A stretch of DNA of 64,000 bases from Parietaria judaica. Its lineage: Eukaryota; Streptophyta; Magnoliopsida; Rosales; Urticaceae. This document shows, piece after piece, positions 49,628-61,321 of the stretch. A program made the translations under genes and the position numbers. The stretch's first letter is position 1; every line of letters begins with the position of its first letter. The notes beneath the pieces were generated by a model that had not been told where the DNA came from, did no database searches, and saw nothing but the letters and a program-made list of their open reading frames with translations. The stretch spans positions 22,662,001-22,726,000 of the forward strand of contig OX940860.1 in NCBI GenBank assembly GCA_954871525.1, read 5' to 3'.

Positions 49628-50534
49628 ATGGTATTTTTGGCCGGTTTATGCATGGTCCAGTGGTCTCTAGCAGTTTTCATACTCGTCCTCCTGCCGTTTG
49701 CCTCCTATGGGCAATTGGTTCCAGCAATTTTCATATTTGGTGACTCCATCGTTGACGTCGGTAATAATAATGTTCTCCACACCATTGTCAAAGCAGACTT
49801 TCCGCCGTACGGAAGAGATTATCAGAATCACCAACCGACCGGGAGGTTTTGTAATGGCAGACTTGCCATCGATATTTTAGGTAATCATTTTACTTTTTTC
49901 AACCAAAAAATGCCAATCTCATTATATATATATATATAGCTTCCTCTTATGAGTATCTGTTTTTCTCACTCTTTATTCCACAGCTACTACTTATATGAGC
50001 TTCTCATCACCCCCACCGGCTTATTTGAGTGGAGAAGCTCAAGGAAACAACATTATATACGGTTCAAACTTTGCATCAGCTTCTTCCGGATATTACGAGC
50101 CAACCGCAGATTTATATGTAAATTTTTTTATTCTCCCTAATTAGTACCGATAACAAATGATTGTCCCCACGTCTAGATGTGTTTTAATCACATGTCTTTA
50201 TACAGCATTCGTTATCTCTGAGGAAGCAGCTAGCTTATTATAAAGAATACCAATCAAGATTAGAAGAACTAATTGGCAGTACTAACGCGACAAGATTGTT
50301 TACTCGTGGAATTCACATACTCGGCACCGGGAATAGTGATTTTCTTCAAAATTACTATATCAATCCGTTGTTAAACAACGCATTATCACCTAGCCAGTTC
50401 TCGGACATTCTTGTTCGAAACTTTGCGAATTTTGTCCAGGTAACCTTTTTCCATCTCTAAATTACAGATAATATTATGTTATATGAAACTACCCTTTAGA
50501 CCTCATAGATTTGTTAGATTCCGAGATTTACGTA

Positions 50535-50579
<45 letters not shown>

Positions 50580-51386
50580 TTTCTTCTTAGAAATGAAGTA
50601 TCACAAGCTAATAACGACTAGACACTAAAACATGATTTAAATATATGGCGTGAGGAGACCTACTGAATTTGTATGTGAAATAAATTGTAGGAATTGTACG
50701 ATTTAGGAGCGAGGAAGGTCGGAGTGACGTCCCTGCCACCGATAGGATGTTTGCCGGCAGCCATTACGTTGTTCGGGTCAGGCAACAACATGTGTGTCGA
50801 TAGGCTCAACCTTGACGCCTATTCATTCAACCAAAAACTCACTTCGATGGCTCAAAGACTTAAACGAAGGCTTCCGGATCTAAATTTGGTCGTCTTTGAC
50901 ATCTATAAATCCCTCAATGATATCATCAGAAATCCCATTGAACACGGTACCTTCTACCTACATACTACCTAAACTATATTATAATATCGTACATCAATTT
51001 TATAACTATAAAAATACAAAATGAGTTTGAGCTTTCATATATGGACTCAATTGAATCATAAACGCTTCTGATAATTCTTCAAATTAGACTAGTATCTCAA
51101 TATTCCCAATTGTGTTTTTATGCCAATGTTTCTAGAAAGTTAATTGCATGTAAATTTTAAGTGAATGATCTTATGAATTTCTATAGGGTTTGCGGAGACT
51201 AGGAAGGGTTGTTGTGGCACAGGATTGATAGAGACCTCGATTCTGTGTAACCGACTGGCGCTTGGCACGTGCCGCAACGCCTCCGAATACGTGTTTTGGG
51301 ACGCCTTTCACCCTTCTGAGCAGGCCAGCAATATCATTGCTCAAGACCTAATCCAAGTCGAAGGAATAAATTCTTTACTCAGTTAA
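49628..51386 (+). CDS. Secreted GDSL esterase/lipase (5 exons, 358 aa)
   Basis: SGNH-type serine hydrolase of the plant GDSL family. Exons: 49628-49880, 49984-50117, 50206-50439, 50691-50946, 51187-51386; total 1077 nt ending TAA. Signal peptide 1-28, then block I FIFGDSIVDVGNNN (Ser40), block II GSNFASASSGY (oxyanion Gly), block III GTGNSDFLQNYY and block V WDAFHPSEQASNII (Asp331, His334). Block III reads GNSD where many family members have GxND; related APG-like proteins often have GSSD here, so this is a subfamily trait rather than decay. KVGVTSLPPIGCLPA and CVDRLNLDAYSFNQKL are typical of this clade. Likely apoplastic; substrate unknown, cuticle or lipid esters in relatives. Its promoter is split by the Copia element upstream. 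Met9 is a possible alternative start. Confidence 0.93.
50537..50575. repeat. (AT)n microsatellite in GDSL intron 3
   Basis: About 19 AT units between exons 3 and 4. Confidence 0.9.
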
Positions 51387-52120
51387 TGTGTTTTTGTTGT
51401 TGTTGCAATTTTACTCGTCTCTTATATATACTTATTTATTACTATATGTTGCAATTTTATGTTTTAATAATTTCAAGTTTCACATATTGTAGCATTCTTC
51501 GATTTCTAAGGAAATATATGGAACTGATTTGTTTAGTGAATTGAATTAAAAGGATGTTAGATAAATGATTTCTGACCATATTTGGTTAAGTTTATGTGGC
51601 GACCCCCTCTCACGCACAACTTCTTAACCTTATAACTAAAACGCTAGTCAAAACATAAAAAATAAATGGCCATTTTTTTTTTTATAAATATATTTTTTAT
51701 ATCATATGAATACATGATAAAAAAAAGTATATTTAATTATTTAGTTTTAAATATAAGAAGATAATCTGATAAGAAACTTCGCAGAAGGAATCCAAATTCG
51801 AGGAGTCGAAAACAAATCTGAAGTTACTGTGCATATATCTTATTAAAATGGCTTACGTAAGATTAAAATAATTTGTTACGTGCAAGCTCATAGAGAATAT
51901 CATAGCTTTCAACATACGTGTGTAAATATAGCTAGTGCAAATATATATCGTCAGTCCTGACTAATCAATATATATTTCATTTAAATAGTTATTATAAAAA
52001 AAAAACCAAGAATGTTAACTTTATAAAATATAACGTGACAATACCACGTAATATATAAACTATATTTATTAAATTATAAAAATAATAGGAATTAGTATAG
52101 GATATCGAGCATTTCGCCAT
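51387..52120. other. Intergenic region after the GDSL gene
   Basis: AT-rich, 3' UTR first. A tgtggcgaccccctct motif at 51595 resembles an LTR start, but no partner end was found. Confidence 0.45.
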
Positions 52121-52476
52121 TGTAACGCCCCGAGTCCTCTATCGGATTGATGACCGCCCCCACATGCCAACACAAGTCTTTTCAACGTGTTGTGTCTTCA
52201 CTCGCATCCTTCCCGAGAAACTTCCCAGGAGGTCACAAATCCTATGATTGCTCCAAGCCAAACACGCTTAACTTTCGAGTTCTTATGAATGAGCTACCGA
52301 AAAGAAGATGTAGACATCAATAGTATCAATCAACTATTTTAATCCCCTCCGACCACATATGTATTGAAGTCCAATATACATGTATAATCTCAGATAACTA
52401 TGCAGTCCCATACCTGCACAGTTTGGGGAACGTCCCATCAGCACATCCCTTTGTCCAGTCGATGCAGGATTGCACA
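52121..52476 (-). mobile_element. Cassandra-type LTR with 5S rRNA-derived Pol III promoter
   Basis: A TG...CA segment starting TGTAACGCCCCGAG and ending GGATTGCACA. On the minus strand, about 52285-52190 is clearly 5S rRNA-like: gaactcgaaagttaagcgtg (box A region), then ggatttgtgacc (intermediate element) and gacctcctgggaag (box C region). Cassandra TRIM elements of many plants carry such 5S sequence in their LTRs. I see no primer site, second LTR or matching 5-bp duplication (gccat left, tctta right), so this is a lone or truncated LTR. Confidence 0.85.
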
Positions 52477-52629
52477 TCTTACTCATTCTTTCCCTCTCGG
52501 CTCACAGAGCTATATTTGTGATAGTGAATTCTTTTAAAAAAATTATTTTGTAAATGGCACAATCGATCGTCGCCAACCAACTGACTTATAAATGTAATCG
52601 ATGAACCATTTAACGTAGATGGAGAGGAG

Positions 52630-52764
52630 ATGAAGAAGCTAACCCTACTCCTTGCGGTTCTGGCTCTTGTTGCAGCACCGAGCCTGAACGATCGATATTG
52701 GAGGATTTCCAAAGGCGCGTTGATCCGCTCTAATTATTGGATGAAAAATATGGTCAAGAACTGA
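52630..52764 (+). pseudogene. Truncated copy of the prolamin-like secreted protein gene (44 codons)
   Basis: Starts MKKLTLLLAVLALVAAPSLN, closely matching the signal peptide of the gene at 62692, and continues DRYWRISKGAL before running into unrelated sequence and stopping after 44 codons. No cysteine is left. The flank at 52498-52512 (cggctcacagagct) matches the paralogous 5' leaders, so the copy includes some promoter-side DNA. The Cassandra-type LTR ends about 150 bp upstream. Confidence 0.7.
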
Positions 52765-52959
52765 TAAATCAGTCGCTAATAATTTAGTCTCTAATAATCC
52801 ATTTTCTTGGGTTTAGGGTATTTAGTCTCTAATAATCATACAGAGAACACTTCGAAAACTGAATTTTAGTTCCCAAAAAGCTCCTTGATTAGTGCGAAAT
52901 AACGTGAGACTGAAAATCAGTCCTTGATATATTTTCTTATACAATATATCTTTTAAGAC

Positions 52960-53065
52960 TGAATATCAGTCCCAAATCAGTGTCCCCAATAGCTAAGGGA
53001 TTCGAACCATTGTCTCCTCCATGGAACTAACAACAACTTGCCACTAGACTACTTTAATTTCTTGT
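52960..53065 (-). mobile_element. tRNA-like Pol III promoter, probable SINE head
   Basis: On the minus strand an A-box-like tagtctagtggcaag (about 53053-53037) is followed about 40 bp later by a perfect B box GGTTCGAATCC (53008-52998). It is too diverged to fold as a tRNA gene by eye. The body would extend towards 52780 with repeated atcagtc segments, but I found neither A-tail nor target duplication. Confidence 0.45.
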
Positions 53066-53150
53066 TCATAGTTTGTAAAAATAAATATTTATAGACGGAA
53101 TTATATGTAACAATAAATGACATTGATTATCATGCGTGCATTTTCAAATT

Positions 53151-53979
53151 GGTCTCACGGTGACTTATCGGATCGGGCTCGGTTTGACTTTGTCAGACCG
53201 GTCTTCAGTTGAATTTTTTTTGGATTGGTATTTGGTTGACTTTTTGGGCTCGGGTTGAATTTTTTGACTTAATCTCGGTTTGACTTTTCCATACCGGTCT
53301 CTGATCGACTTTTCTGGGCCGGGCAAATACATGAGTTTTTTCCATACCGGTCTCCGGGCTCTCGTTGACTTTTCCGGACCGGTCTCGGGTTGACTTATCA
53401 GTTACCTATTAAGAATAGTATCAGTTTAAATATTTTAATTTTAATTTTTTATAGTGGATTATTTTTTTATATTTTTTTTACAGTAACAAATTTTGATTGC
53501 TTCTCTCTAAAAATTCATTCATTCACAATTTGTTAAAATCCCGTCAACACATGCAAAGAAAAATATATAATTAAATATTTCTAAAAATAACGCGTGAGTC
53601 ATTTAAAATTTTGTAATATCGATTAGAGAGAAATAAAATAGACAATATACTCCACAAAAGTAAAATATTTAATACATACACCTCGATTACAGGGGAGCCG
53701 GCGACCGAATCCCTGGTGAACGGCGGCCGTAACTATAACGATCTATTTATTTAAGCACCGCAAGTGAGATCCCATGCGTCAACTCGAGACCGTTCCAGAA
53801 AAGTCAACTAGAGCACGATACGAAAAAGTGATTCCGAGACCGGTCCGGAAAAGTTAACTCGAGGCCGGGCTAAAAAAGTCATTGCGAGACCGGCCCATCA
53901 AAAGTCAACTTGAAATCGGTATGGAAAAAGTCATCCGGGCCCGATACAGAAAAGTGAACCGGAGACCGGTATGGAAAAC
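53151..53979. repeat. Inverted pair of ~25-bp tandem arrays (foldback-like)
   Basis: Left arm 53151-53401: about ten degenerate units of the type ggtctcgggttgacttttcc. Right arm 53778-53979: about eight units in the opposite sense (ggaaaagtcaactcgagacc). A 376-bp AT-rich spacer separates them. The outermost units also mirror each other (cattttcaaattggtctc on the left, gagaccggtatggaaaac on the right). Long inverted arms made of short direct repeats are the hallmark of Foldback elements; some Mutator-like elements look similar. No coding capacity; target duplication not identified. Confidence 0.7.
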
Positions 53980-56446
53980 TGTAACACCCGACCTAGCGCC
54001 GACCATTACGACATAAACTGGCTTTCTTTATTAATTTTGAATAAAACAATTTGTTGTAAAATTTAGGAATAATTTAAAAAAAAAAATCATCTCACTTGTA
54101 CTTTTAAGCACACATATTTTAAACTTTCTATAAAGAATTTAAGATGAACGCTTCAGCGTAAAATATTCAAAAGAGACCATTATCGGACAATCGTCGAAAC
54201 ACGAGACCCTCATAAAACTTGAAGGCTTGTTAAATGGTTTACCAAAGTCATTTTAGAAAAGTTCAATATAATACTTCGTACTCGTTGACTCGGATTATGA
54301 ACCCGGGACAATCATTCCATACGTAAATTCTTAACATAGGGAGGCAATATAAATAGTCTACTCCCAAAACATAATTCATAGTTAATAAAACATACGTCAA
54401 AATAGTTTGTTTATCAAAACACGCGGAAACATTTGCGGTTGCCCATCCTTACCCATAACCAAAAACGCACATCGCCGTTCCTTTGCGAGCCCATCATGAA
54501 TAATCATGCTATGGGTTTCTTACCTACAACATGAACACATTAATGTGTGCTTACGCTCAGCTAGTACATACATTTTCCTCACAAAAACATATGTCAATCA
54601 TGCATATATGTATGTCCAGTTATGCTAGATTATTATTTATTTTTTAAAAAACATTACATTATTTTTCTTTAAGTGGCTCAAGGGATTTGCCCTGTCTTGC
54701 CTGGTGATCACCCATATGTGTACGTGCCCTTTGCGCGCATCCGCAGATGGTCTGAGGTTTGCAAGGTCCCCAGTCATCATGACCTTGGGCCTTAGGCCCC
54801 ATTCGATTTCCATACCCTGTTTATACCCCGATCGGGTGGCACGACACGAGCTTTGAAAACGTTGGCCATCTTTTGAATTAAGGTGACCCTATTCATGTCT
54901 ACATGCAATATGACATAAATCAAAGCTCAATCAATCATTAGATTCGTTATACTTCATCATGCATTAATCCAATATTATTACTTGGTCTAGCATGACACAT
55001 TAACATCATGATATTCACACCAATCCACGTAATCATATCAATGTCCATCAAGGACACTTATATCAATCATTCACGTATTGGAGTCAATTCTCCCAAACAT
55101 CACATGTATTCATATCATGACATATTCCATTTTCCTTTCGAAAACTATTCATGTTGTAGTGAGATCTGTACTCACCTGGTGTCCTTGCTGCACTTCAAGC
55201 TACAGTCTATTGTAAATGTGGACACTCTACTTCCCTGTTTGATCCGACCAGACAACTTGTCAGTCTCTTGGATCCAGGTTGACATGCATACTCTACGTTG
55301 TTGGAATTCTAGGGTACTTAGGGTATAATGCTATTGAGCTAGGTATATATATCCACCCCTTTATTCATTTTAGTAATTTAGGAATCAATAAGCCAATAAA
55401 GAATTCAAATCTTAGTGGTTCGATCGGAAATGATTTGATTACACGATCGACTAATCTCCCGAGGTGCCAATCGGCTCAACGAGCTGTTTAAGTTCTGATT
55501 ATTTTGATCGGGTTATAATCAGTTAACTGACAATATCGGTTCAGTGGTTTATAGTTTAGAGATCGACCAATAACATGGTTCGGCTGTGTTATTTATTGTA
55601 ACACCTAAATTCATTCAATTATATCATTACCCGTAATAGGGTTAAGTATTTTATAAAACAATTTTGATCATTTTGAGTACAAGTTAAGAAATAGAAATTT
55701 TCATAAAAATATGTTACTAGAAGATCGGCCGAATGATCGGTCGATCGAGTGATCATATTAGTAGCGTATGAAAATATATAGCTGTTATTTATTTTGAAAA
55801 ATATATGAATTTTTTTTAATTATATAATTATTCTTTTAGAACTCTTTGAGTTTTGTATTTTAATATTTTGAAAATATAGCATTTACTTTGAAAATCCGAA
55901 ACAGCTTGAGTATGATCATTCTTTATGATCATAAATTTATTTAGTTTTCAAAGGTTCTTAAACTTACAACTCAACATTTTATACTCATAAAATAGTTCAA
56001 GTATTTGCAATTAAAGCCATTTTAAGTTCGGGCTAAAAATCTGCCCTAGTTGAAAATATCCGTATATATTTGCTATATGACTTATATCCGATAAACGGAA
56101 GCTTTCTTTGATATAAAACCTATTGTGTTATTTCTATACTAACCATATCTATAATACTTACTTTTATTTTTAGAAAATAAATTCATTTGGTTAGTTGTAT
56201 GTCCGTTTTCGGAATCATCATTCAAATCTGTCTTTTTCAATGAAAACGGTTTGCGACCTTCGGTGCATGATTTTTATAAAATCAATTAGAGCTTATTTTG
56301 GAACAAAACCAATTTCAGAAGTTCCTTAATTAACATATAAATAAAATATATTTTTATCCCATATTTAATTAAACATTTTATCATCATTTCAAAGATTTTA
56401 CCAACACGATTCATAATCGTCCTAAAAACTGGAAACGACTTTGTAT
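53980..56446 (-). other. Probable LTR debris of Ty3-type elements
   Basis: Two places look like LTR termini: tgtaacacccgacc at 53980 and tgtaacacctaaattc at 55597, both as the reverse of ...GGTGTTACA ends. Between them are phrases common in plant Ty3 LTRs, such as gtactagctgagcgtaagc on the minus strand near 54550-54570. No protein-coding part is preserved and the far ends could not be placed. Confidence 0.4.
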
Positions 56447-56997
56447 TGTTGGATCCCAATTCACGGATCTGCAAAGAACACGAATAACACCAAAAGAATC
56501 GAACAGAAAATTAAGGACCCAAACTTTTGGGAGAAGAAATTCTCTTGATTAATAATCGAAGGCAATACAAGAAGATAAACTCAAAATTCTAATGGACTCT
56601 ACACTTTACAAAGTGTACATGCTAGGTATATTTATAGCCTCACATAGGCGAAACCCTAGCTAACCAAATCGCACAAAATCAGGAAACTACCCTAAATAAT
56701 CCTATCAAATCTTTGACTTGATCTTTGCTTGCTCCTCAAGCTACGCGCTTTCCTTGCTGGGTAGTTGCTGACTTTCCCTTTCCTTCCCGGACAGCTTCTC
56801 TGTCCCCGAGCTGGCCTGCTCGTCTGCCTCTGGCCGGGCTTGCCTTCTATCCGGATGTTCTGCTCGTGTTCACCCGAGCTGGGCTGAACAGCTGTCCGTC
56901 TTCTGTTCTGGTCGGTACCCGGGCTGACTCCTCGCAAGTGTTTCTGCCCGTCCTGGGTTCTGGTCGTCACCCGGACTAAGTCAAGCTTAAGCTCACA
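56447..56997 (-). repeat. 3' LTR of the older Copia element
   Basis: 551 bp; the polyprotein frame runs about 100 codons into it before stopping at 56692. Confidence 0.9.
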
Positions 56998-59900
56998 TTC
57001 TCCCCCGTAAGCTTGACTTGCTACACTCTTTACTCTGAGCAGCTCTCTCATCTCCTCGAACTTGACTCTCCCTAGAGCCTTGGTAAGAATGTCTGCCCGT
57101 TGCTCCCTCGTGTTGACGAACTCCACGATGATCTCTCGCTTCTCCACACATTCACGAATATAATGGTACTTCGTGTCAATGTGTTTGCTTCGTCCGTGAA
57201 ACACTGGATTCTTCATCAACGCGATTGCAGACTTGTTGTCCACGTAGAGAGTAGCTGGTCTCTGCTCGGATCCGGTCACTTCACGAAGTAGCCCCTTCAA
57301 CCACATAGCTTGACATGCTGCTGCGGTTGCCGCCATGAACTCTGCTTCGCATGAGGATAGAGCTACTGTCTGCTGCTTTTGAGACTGCCAGGTGATCAGG
57401 TTTCCGTTGAGGTAGAACGCCATCCCTCCGGTACTCTTCCTGTCATTGATATCACCGGCCAGATCACTGTCCGTAAAGCCGACTAGTACTTCTGCTCCAT
57501 TTCCTTGGTTGTACTGGATCCCGTAGTCCGTCGTGCCCTTCACGTAACGCAAGATGTGCTTCACCGCCTGCTGGTGTGCACTTGTGGGCTTCTCCATGTA
57601 TCGACTGACTATCCCGACAGCGTGTGAAATGTCTGGTCGGGTGTGGGTGAGATACCTCAGGCACCCGATCACGCGTCTGTACTCCGTGGGATCCACTCTT
57701 CTCCCTTCAGCATCCTTCCCGAGCTGCAGCTTCGCCTCCATAGGGTACTTGCTCGAGTTACAGTCCGCCATCTCGAACTGTTTAAGGATCTTCTTCGCGT
57801 AGGCCGACTGCTTCAGCGTAATGTAGTCCTTCTTCTGTTCCACCTCGAGACCAAGGTAGTACGAAAGTAATCCGAGGTCACTCATCTCGAATTCGGCCAT
57901 CATCTGCTGCTTGAACCCATCTACGCCTCCTGCGCTGGATCCTGTGACGATCAGGTCGTCCACATACACTCCCACGATCAGAGTTTCCTGCCCGGAACTC
58001 CTGGTGTAGACTACCTGCTCGCTCAAGCACTTTGTGAATCCAAGATTCTTCAAGATCTTGTCAAGGCGGATGTTCCACGCTCTTGGCGCTTGTCTCAACC
58101 CGTACAGGGCCTTGGATAACTTGTACACCTTCTGCTCGTTTCCCGTGACGCCGAACCCCTCTGGTTGCTTGACGTACACTTCTTCTTCGAGGTCACCGTT
58201 TAGGAATGCCGATTTGACATCCAGATGGTGAATTTCCCAACCTCGATGAGCTGCTAGGGCTAGGATGAGTCTGATCGTGTCCAGTCTTGCTACTGGAGCA
58301 AAGACTTCCTCAAAGTCTATGCCTTTCCTCTGCACGTAGCCTTTAGCTACCAGCCTTGCCTTGTGTTTAAGGACATTCCCCTCAGTGTCCTTCTTCAGCT
58401 TAAACACCCACTTCAGGCCGATGGGATTATGACCTTTGGGCAGGTCGGTAAGCTCCCATGTCCTGTTCTTCTCAATGAACTCCATCTCCTTCTTCATTGC
58501 TTCATGCCACTCCTGCTCGGCTGCTGCCTCCTGGTAATTGGCTGGTTCTTCTGCACACAACAAAGAAAGTTCCTCCAGGCTCATCTCCACTTCTTGAGTC
58601 TGATCGTAAACGTCTGCTAGAGGTCGGAATCCTCTTGGGCCGTCTTTTATGGAGGAATCTCCTGAGCTGGACGGGCTGGTCCTGCTCGGACTTGGTGTCC
58701 TGGGTGTATCCAAGCTATTCTCTCCCGGGCTGGGTTCCCTCGTCTCTGGCAAGACTGTTCCCGAGCTGGGTGTTCCGTGCTTCTCTTGCTCGGCAACATC
58801 CTGGTCGTCTTCGACAATGAACTCCACTGAGTTCTGCTCGGGTTCTCCATTCTCGTCGCGCCAATCCCACTTCATCTCCTCTTCGAACACAGCATCTCTG
58901 CTCACTTGGAGTCTGCCGCGTCGTGGATCATAGAGTCTGTGTGCCTTGCTTCCTTCTTCAACGCCAAGGTACACCATCTTCTGACTCCGGTCATCCAACT
59001 TCTTGAGATGTGGCCTCGCAATCTTCACGTGTGCGGTGCACCCGAACACTCGCAAATGTTCTAAGTGGGGTTTCTTCCCTTTCCACGCCTGGTAGGGGGT
59101 ACGCTTTCCTAGCGCTTTGGTCGGCAAACGATTAAGCAGGTAGACCGCATGTCTTACTGCTTCTGCCCAAAACCGGGCTGGAACTTGCATGCTCTTGAGC
59201 AAGCTCCTCGCTGTGTTCATCACAGTTCGGTTTCGCCTTTCCACTACGCCATTCTGCTGGGGCGTGTGGGGTGTAGACAGGTGACGTTGAACTCCTTCCT
59301 GGTCGCAGAACTCTCCGAACTGCTGGGAAGTGAATTCTCCTCCTCGGTCTGTACGCAAGACCTTTAACCTGTGCACCGAGCCATTCTCCACGATCTTCTT
59401 GAACTTCTTGAAGACCTCAAAGGCTCCGCTCTTTTCCTTAAGCATATAAACCCACATCCAGCGACTGTAATCATCAACAAGTAAAAGGAAGTACTTGTTA
59501 CCTGCCAAAGTTGCTGGGGTGACTGGACCACATAGGTCTGCATGCACCAACTGTAGGGGTCTCTCTGCTCGGAATTTGGCCTTGATCGGAAACGGTATCC
59601 TCGCCTGCTTCGCGATCATGCAGCATTCACATAGCTGGTCGGGGTGTTCTATCTTGGGAACCCCGAAGGCCATCTTCTTCTCGCCCATCATCTTGAGCGC
59701 GTGAAAATTCACGTGTCCGAGCCGTGCGTGCCATAGCCAAGCCGGGTCTGCCATCGATGCCATGAGACAGACGGGCTGACACGTCTTCAGGAGAATCTTG
59801 TAGAGCCTGTTGGGTGTCCGCTCCACCTTCATCAACAGCTCTCCTTCCTTGGTCCACATCTTCAGGTAGGACCCTTGCAGCAACACCGTGTTCCCGATCT

Positions 59901-61293
59901 CAGTCATCTGTCCTAGACTGATGATGTTGCTTTTCAACTTCGGGATGAAATACACCTGGGTCATCAGACGCTGGTCGCCATTCTTGCACTCGAACAGGAT
60001 CGACCCTCTGCCTCTGATCTCTACGACTGATCCGTCGCCGAATTTCACGCTGCCCGTGATCTTCTCATCGAGCTCTTCAAACTTAGCTCGGTCCCCAGTC
60101 ATGTGGTTGCTAGCTCCGTTGTCTAGATACCATATGTCGGTACTGACCTTCTTCTCTCCGTCTACGAGGAGGTTTGCAATAACCTTATCCTCGATGAGGA
60201 AAACCTTCTCGCTGGTCTCCCCCTGACAGGTCTGCTCGGCCTCTGGGCTGATCGGCACACTGATCACTTCTGCCCGGGCCTTGGCGTCACACTCGCCATT
60301 CTGTTCGTCCAGGTGCGTTTCCTGCTCGGCAAACAACAATGCCGGCTGGTCGTCTGGGAATCTTTCTAGATTCGCCTCTTCGCCCTGGTTCCTGCTCCGG
60401 CACTCAGATGCAAAGTGCCCAAGCTTCTGACAATTGTAGCACTTCACTGTGCTCTTGTCTCTCCTGGTCGTGCCTTCCTGACGGGTAGATCCATTGCCGC
60501 GACCTCGCATGTCCCGACCTCGACCTCGTCCACGACCCTGTCCGCGTCCTCGGACTTCTCCACCAAAGCTGTTCCGACCTGAGGGTCTTGTAGAAAACTC
60601 GGCTCCCCCGGTTTTCCGCTGTCTGGCCGTCCACTCTTCATGCGTGAGCAGGAGGTTCTTCTCCTCGTCTTTGTCACCGTAACCCCGAAGTCTCTCTTCG
60701 TGGGCCTTGAGACGACCAACGACCTCCTCGACCGACATGGTCTTGAGATCGCCGAACTGCTCGATCGATGTCACGATCTGCATGTATCTGTGAGGCACTG
60801 CTCGGAGAAACTTCTTGACGACGGTGGTCTCCTCCACCTTGTCTCCCAGCAAGCGTATGCCGGTCACAATGGACGTGAGCCGCATAGCGAAATCATCAAT
60901 TGATTCGCTCTCCCTCATCCTCATGACCTCGAACTCACTCTTCAAGGTCTGGACCTTTGCCTCCTTGACGCGATCTGCGCCCATGTGCATGGTCTGAAGA
61001 GTTTTCCATGCTTCCTTCGCGGAATCTTTCTCGGCAAGCATGAGAAGAACTTCTTCCGGAACTGCTTGGTAGATAGCGGCTAGAGCCATTCTTTCCTTGC
61101 GCCCTTCGACATCGCCGTTCTCTACGGCCTCCCATACTCCCTGCGCCTGCAGATTCACCCTCATCTTCAACGCCCACACGGCGTAATTGCTCTTCGTGAG
61201 CATGGGGTAATGGAGTGTAACTGTGCCTTCTCTGGTGTCTGGTTTCGGCGCGACCAGAGCTCTTTCCATCAGTGACTCTGATGATGAAGACAT
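56692..61293 (-). CDS. Copia Gag-Pol polyprotein reading into the 3' LTR (1533 aa)
   Basis: Start ATG ([18 protein letters not shown]) at 61293; upstream codons overlap the primer site and contain no ATG. Order: Gag (UBN2-type), Gly/Arg-rich linker [18 protein letters not shown], zinc knuckle [14 protein letters not shown] (about 283), protease [11 protein letters not shown] (about 388; DNGA variant), pre-integrase HARLGHVNF (about 518), integrase [25 protein letters not shown], reverse transcriptase with [31 protein letters not shown] (about 1109), RNase H DSDLAGD (about 1273), [19 protein letters not shown]. Normal pol sequence ends near LRVKSVASQ (about 1426). The frame continues through the purine tract (AYGGE) into the LTR for about 100 codons with no family resemblance. 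Confidence 0.93.
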   Translation of the reverse strand: MSSSSESLMERALVAPKPDTREGTVTLHYPMLTKSNYAVWALKMRVNLQAQGVWEAVENGDVEGRKERMALAAIYQAVPEEVLLMLAEKDSAKEAWKTLQTMHMGADRVKEAKVQTLKSEFEVMRMRESESIDDFAMRLTSIVTGIRLLGDKVEETTVVKKFLRAVPHRYMQIVTSIEQFGDLKTMSVEEVVGRLKAHEERLRGYGDKDEEKNLLLTHEEWTARQRKTGGAEFSTRPSGRNSFGGEVRGRGQGRGRGRGRDMRGRGNGSTRQEGTTRRDKSTVKCYNCQKLGHFASECRSRNQGEEANLERFPDDQPALLFAEQETHLDEQNGECDAKARAEVISVPISPEAEQTCQGETSEKVFLIEDKVIANLLVDGEKKVSTDIWYLDNGASNHMTGDRAKFEELDEKITGSVKFGDGSVVEIRGRGSILFECKNGDQRLMTQVYFIPKLKSNIISLGQMTEIGNTVLLQGSYLKMWTKEGELLMKVERTPNRLYKILLKTCQPVCLMASMADPAWLWHARLGHVNFHALKMMGEKKMAFGVPKIEHPDQLCECCMIAKQARIPFPIKAKFRAERPLQLVHADLCGPVTPATLAGNKYFLLLVDDYSRWMWVYMLKEKSGAFEVFKKFKKIVENGSVHRLKVLRTDRGGEFTSQQFGEFCDQEGVQRHLSTPHTPQQNGVVERRNRTVMNTARSLLKSMQVPARFWAEAVRHAVYLLNRLPTKALGKRTPYQAWKGKKPHLEHLRVFGCTAHVKIARPHLKKLDDRSQKMVYLGVEEGSKAHRLYDPRRGRLQVSRDAVFEEEMKWDWRDENGEPEQNSVEFIVEDDQDVAEQEKHGTPSSGTVLPETREPSPGENSLDTPRTPSPSRTSPSSSGDSSIKDGPRGFRPLADVYDQTQEVEMSLEELSLLCAEEPANYQEAAAEQEWHEAMKKEMEFIEKNRTWELTDLPKGHNPIGLKWVFKLKKDTEGNVLKHKARLVAKGYVQRKGIDFEEVFAPVARLDTIRLILALAAHRGWEIHHLDVKSAFLNGDLEEEVYVKQPEGFGVTGNEQKVYKLSKALYGLRQAPRAWNIRLDKILKNLGFTKCLSEQVVYTRSSGQETLIVGVYVDDLIVTGSSAGGVDGFKQQMMAEFEMSDLGLLSYYLGLEVEQKKDYITLKQSAYAKKILKQFEMADCNSSKYPMEAKLQLGKDAEGRRVDPTEYRRVIGCLRYLTHTRPDISHAVGIVSRYMEKPTSAHQQAVKHILRYVKGTTDYGIQYNQGNGAEVLVGFTDSDLAGDINDRKSTGGMAFYLNGNLITWQSQKQQTVALSSCEAEFMAATAAACQAMWLKGLLREVTGSEQRPATLYVDNKSAIALMKNPVFHGRSKHIDTKYHYIRECVEKREIIVEFVNTREQRADILTKALGRVKFEEMRELLRVKSVASQAYGGECELKLDLVRVTTRTQDGQKHLRGVSPGTDQNRRRTAVQPSSGEHEQNIRIEGKPGQRQTSRPARGQRSCPGRKGKVSNYPARKARSLRSKQRSSQRFDRII

Positions 61294-61307
61294 GTTCTTC
61301 GATTGAA

Positions 61308-61319
61308 GCTCTGATACCA
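61308..61319 (-). other. Primer-binding site of the older Copia element
   Basis: TGGTATCAGAGC on the minus strand, two bases inside the 5' LTR; matches the 3' end of initiator tRNA-Met. Confidence 0.9.
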
Positions 61320-61321
61320 CT

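Noticed and set aside
53980..54598. Possible solo LTR with target duplication AAAAC
   Set aside because: The 5-mer is low complexity and the sequence on both sides of the proposed end still looks like the same LTR; chance match likely.
56725..60997. Many plus-strand open frames opposite the older Copia polyprotein
   Set aside because: Mirror frames of the codon usage on the minus strand without domain matches.
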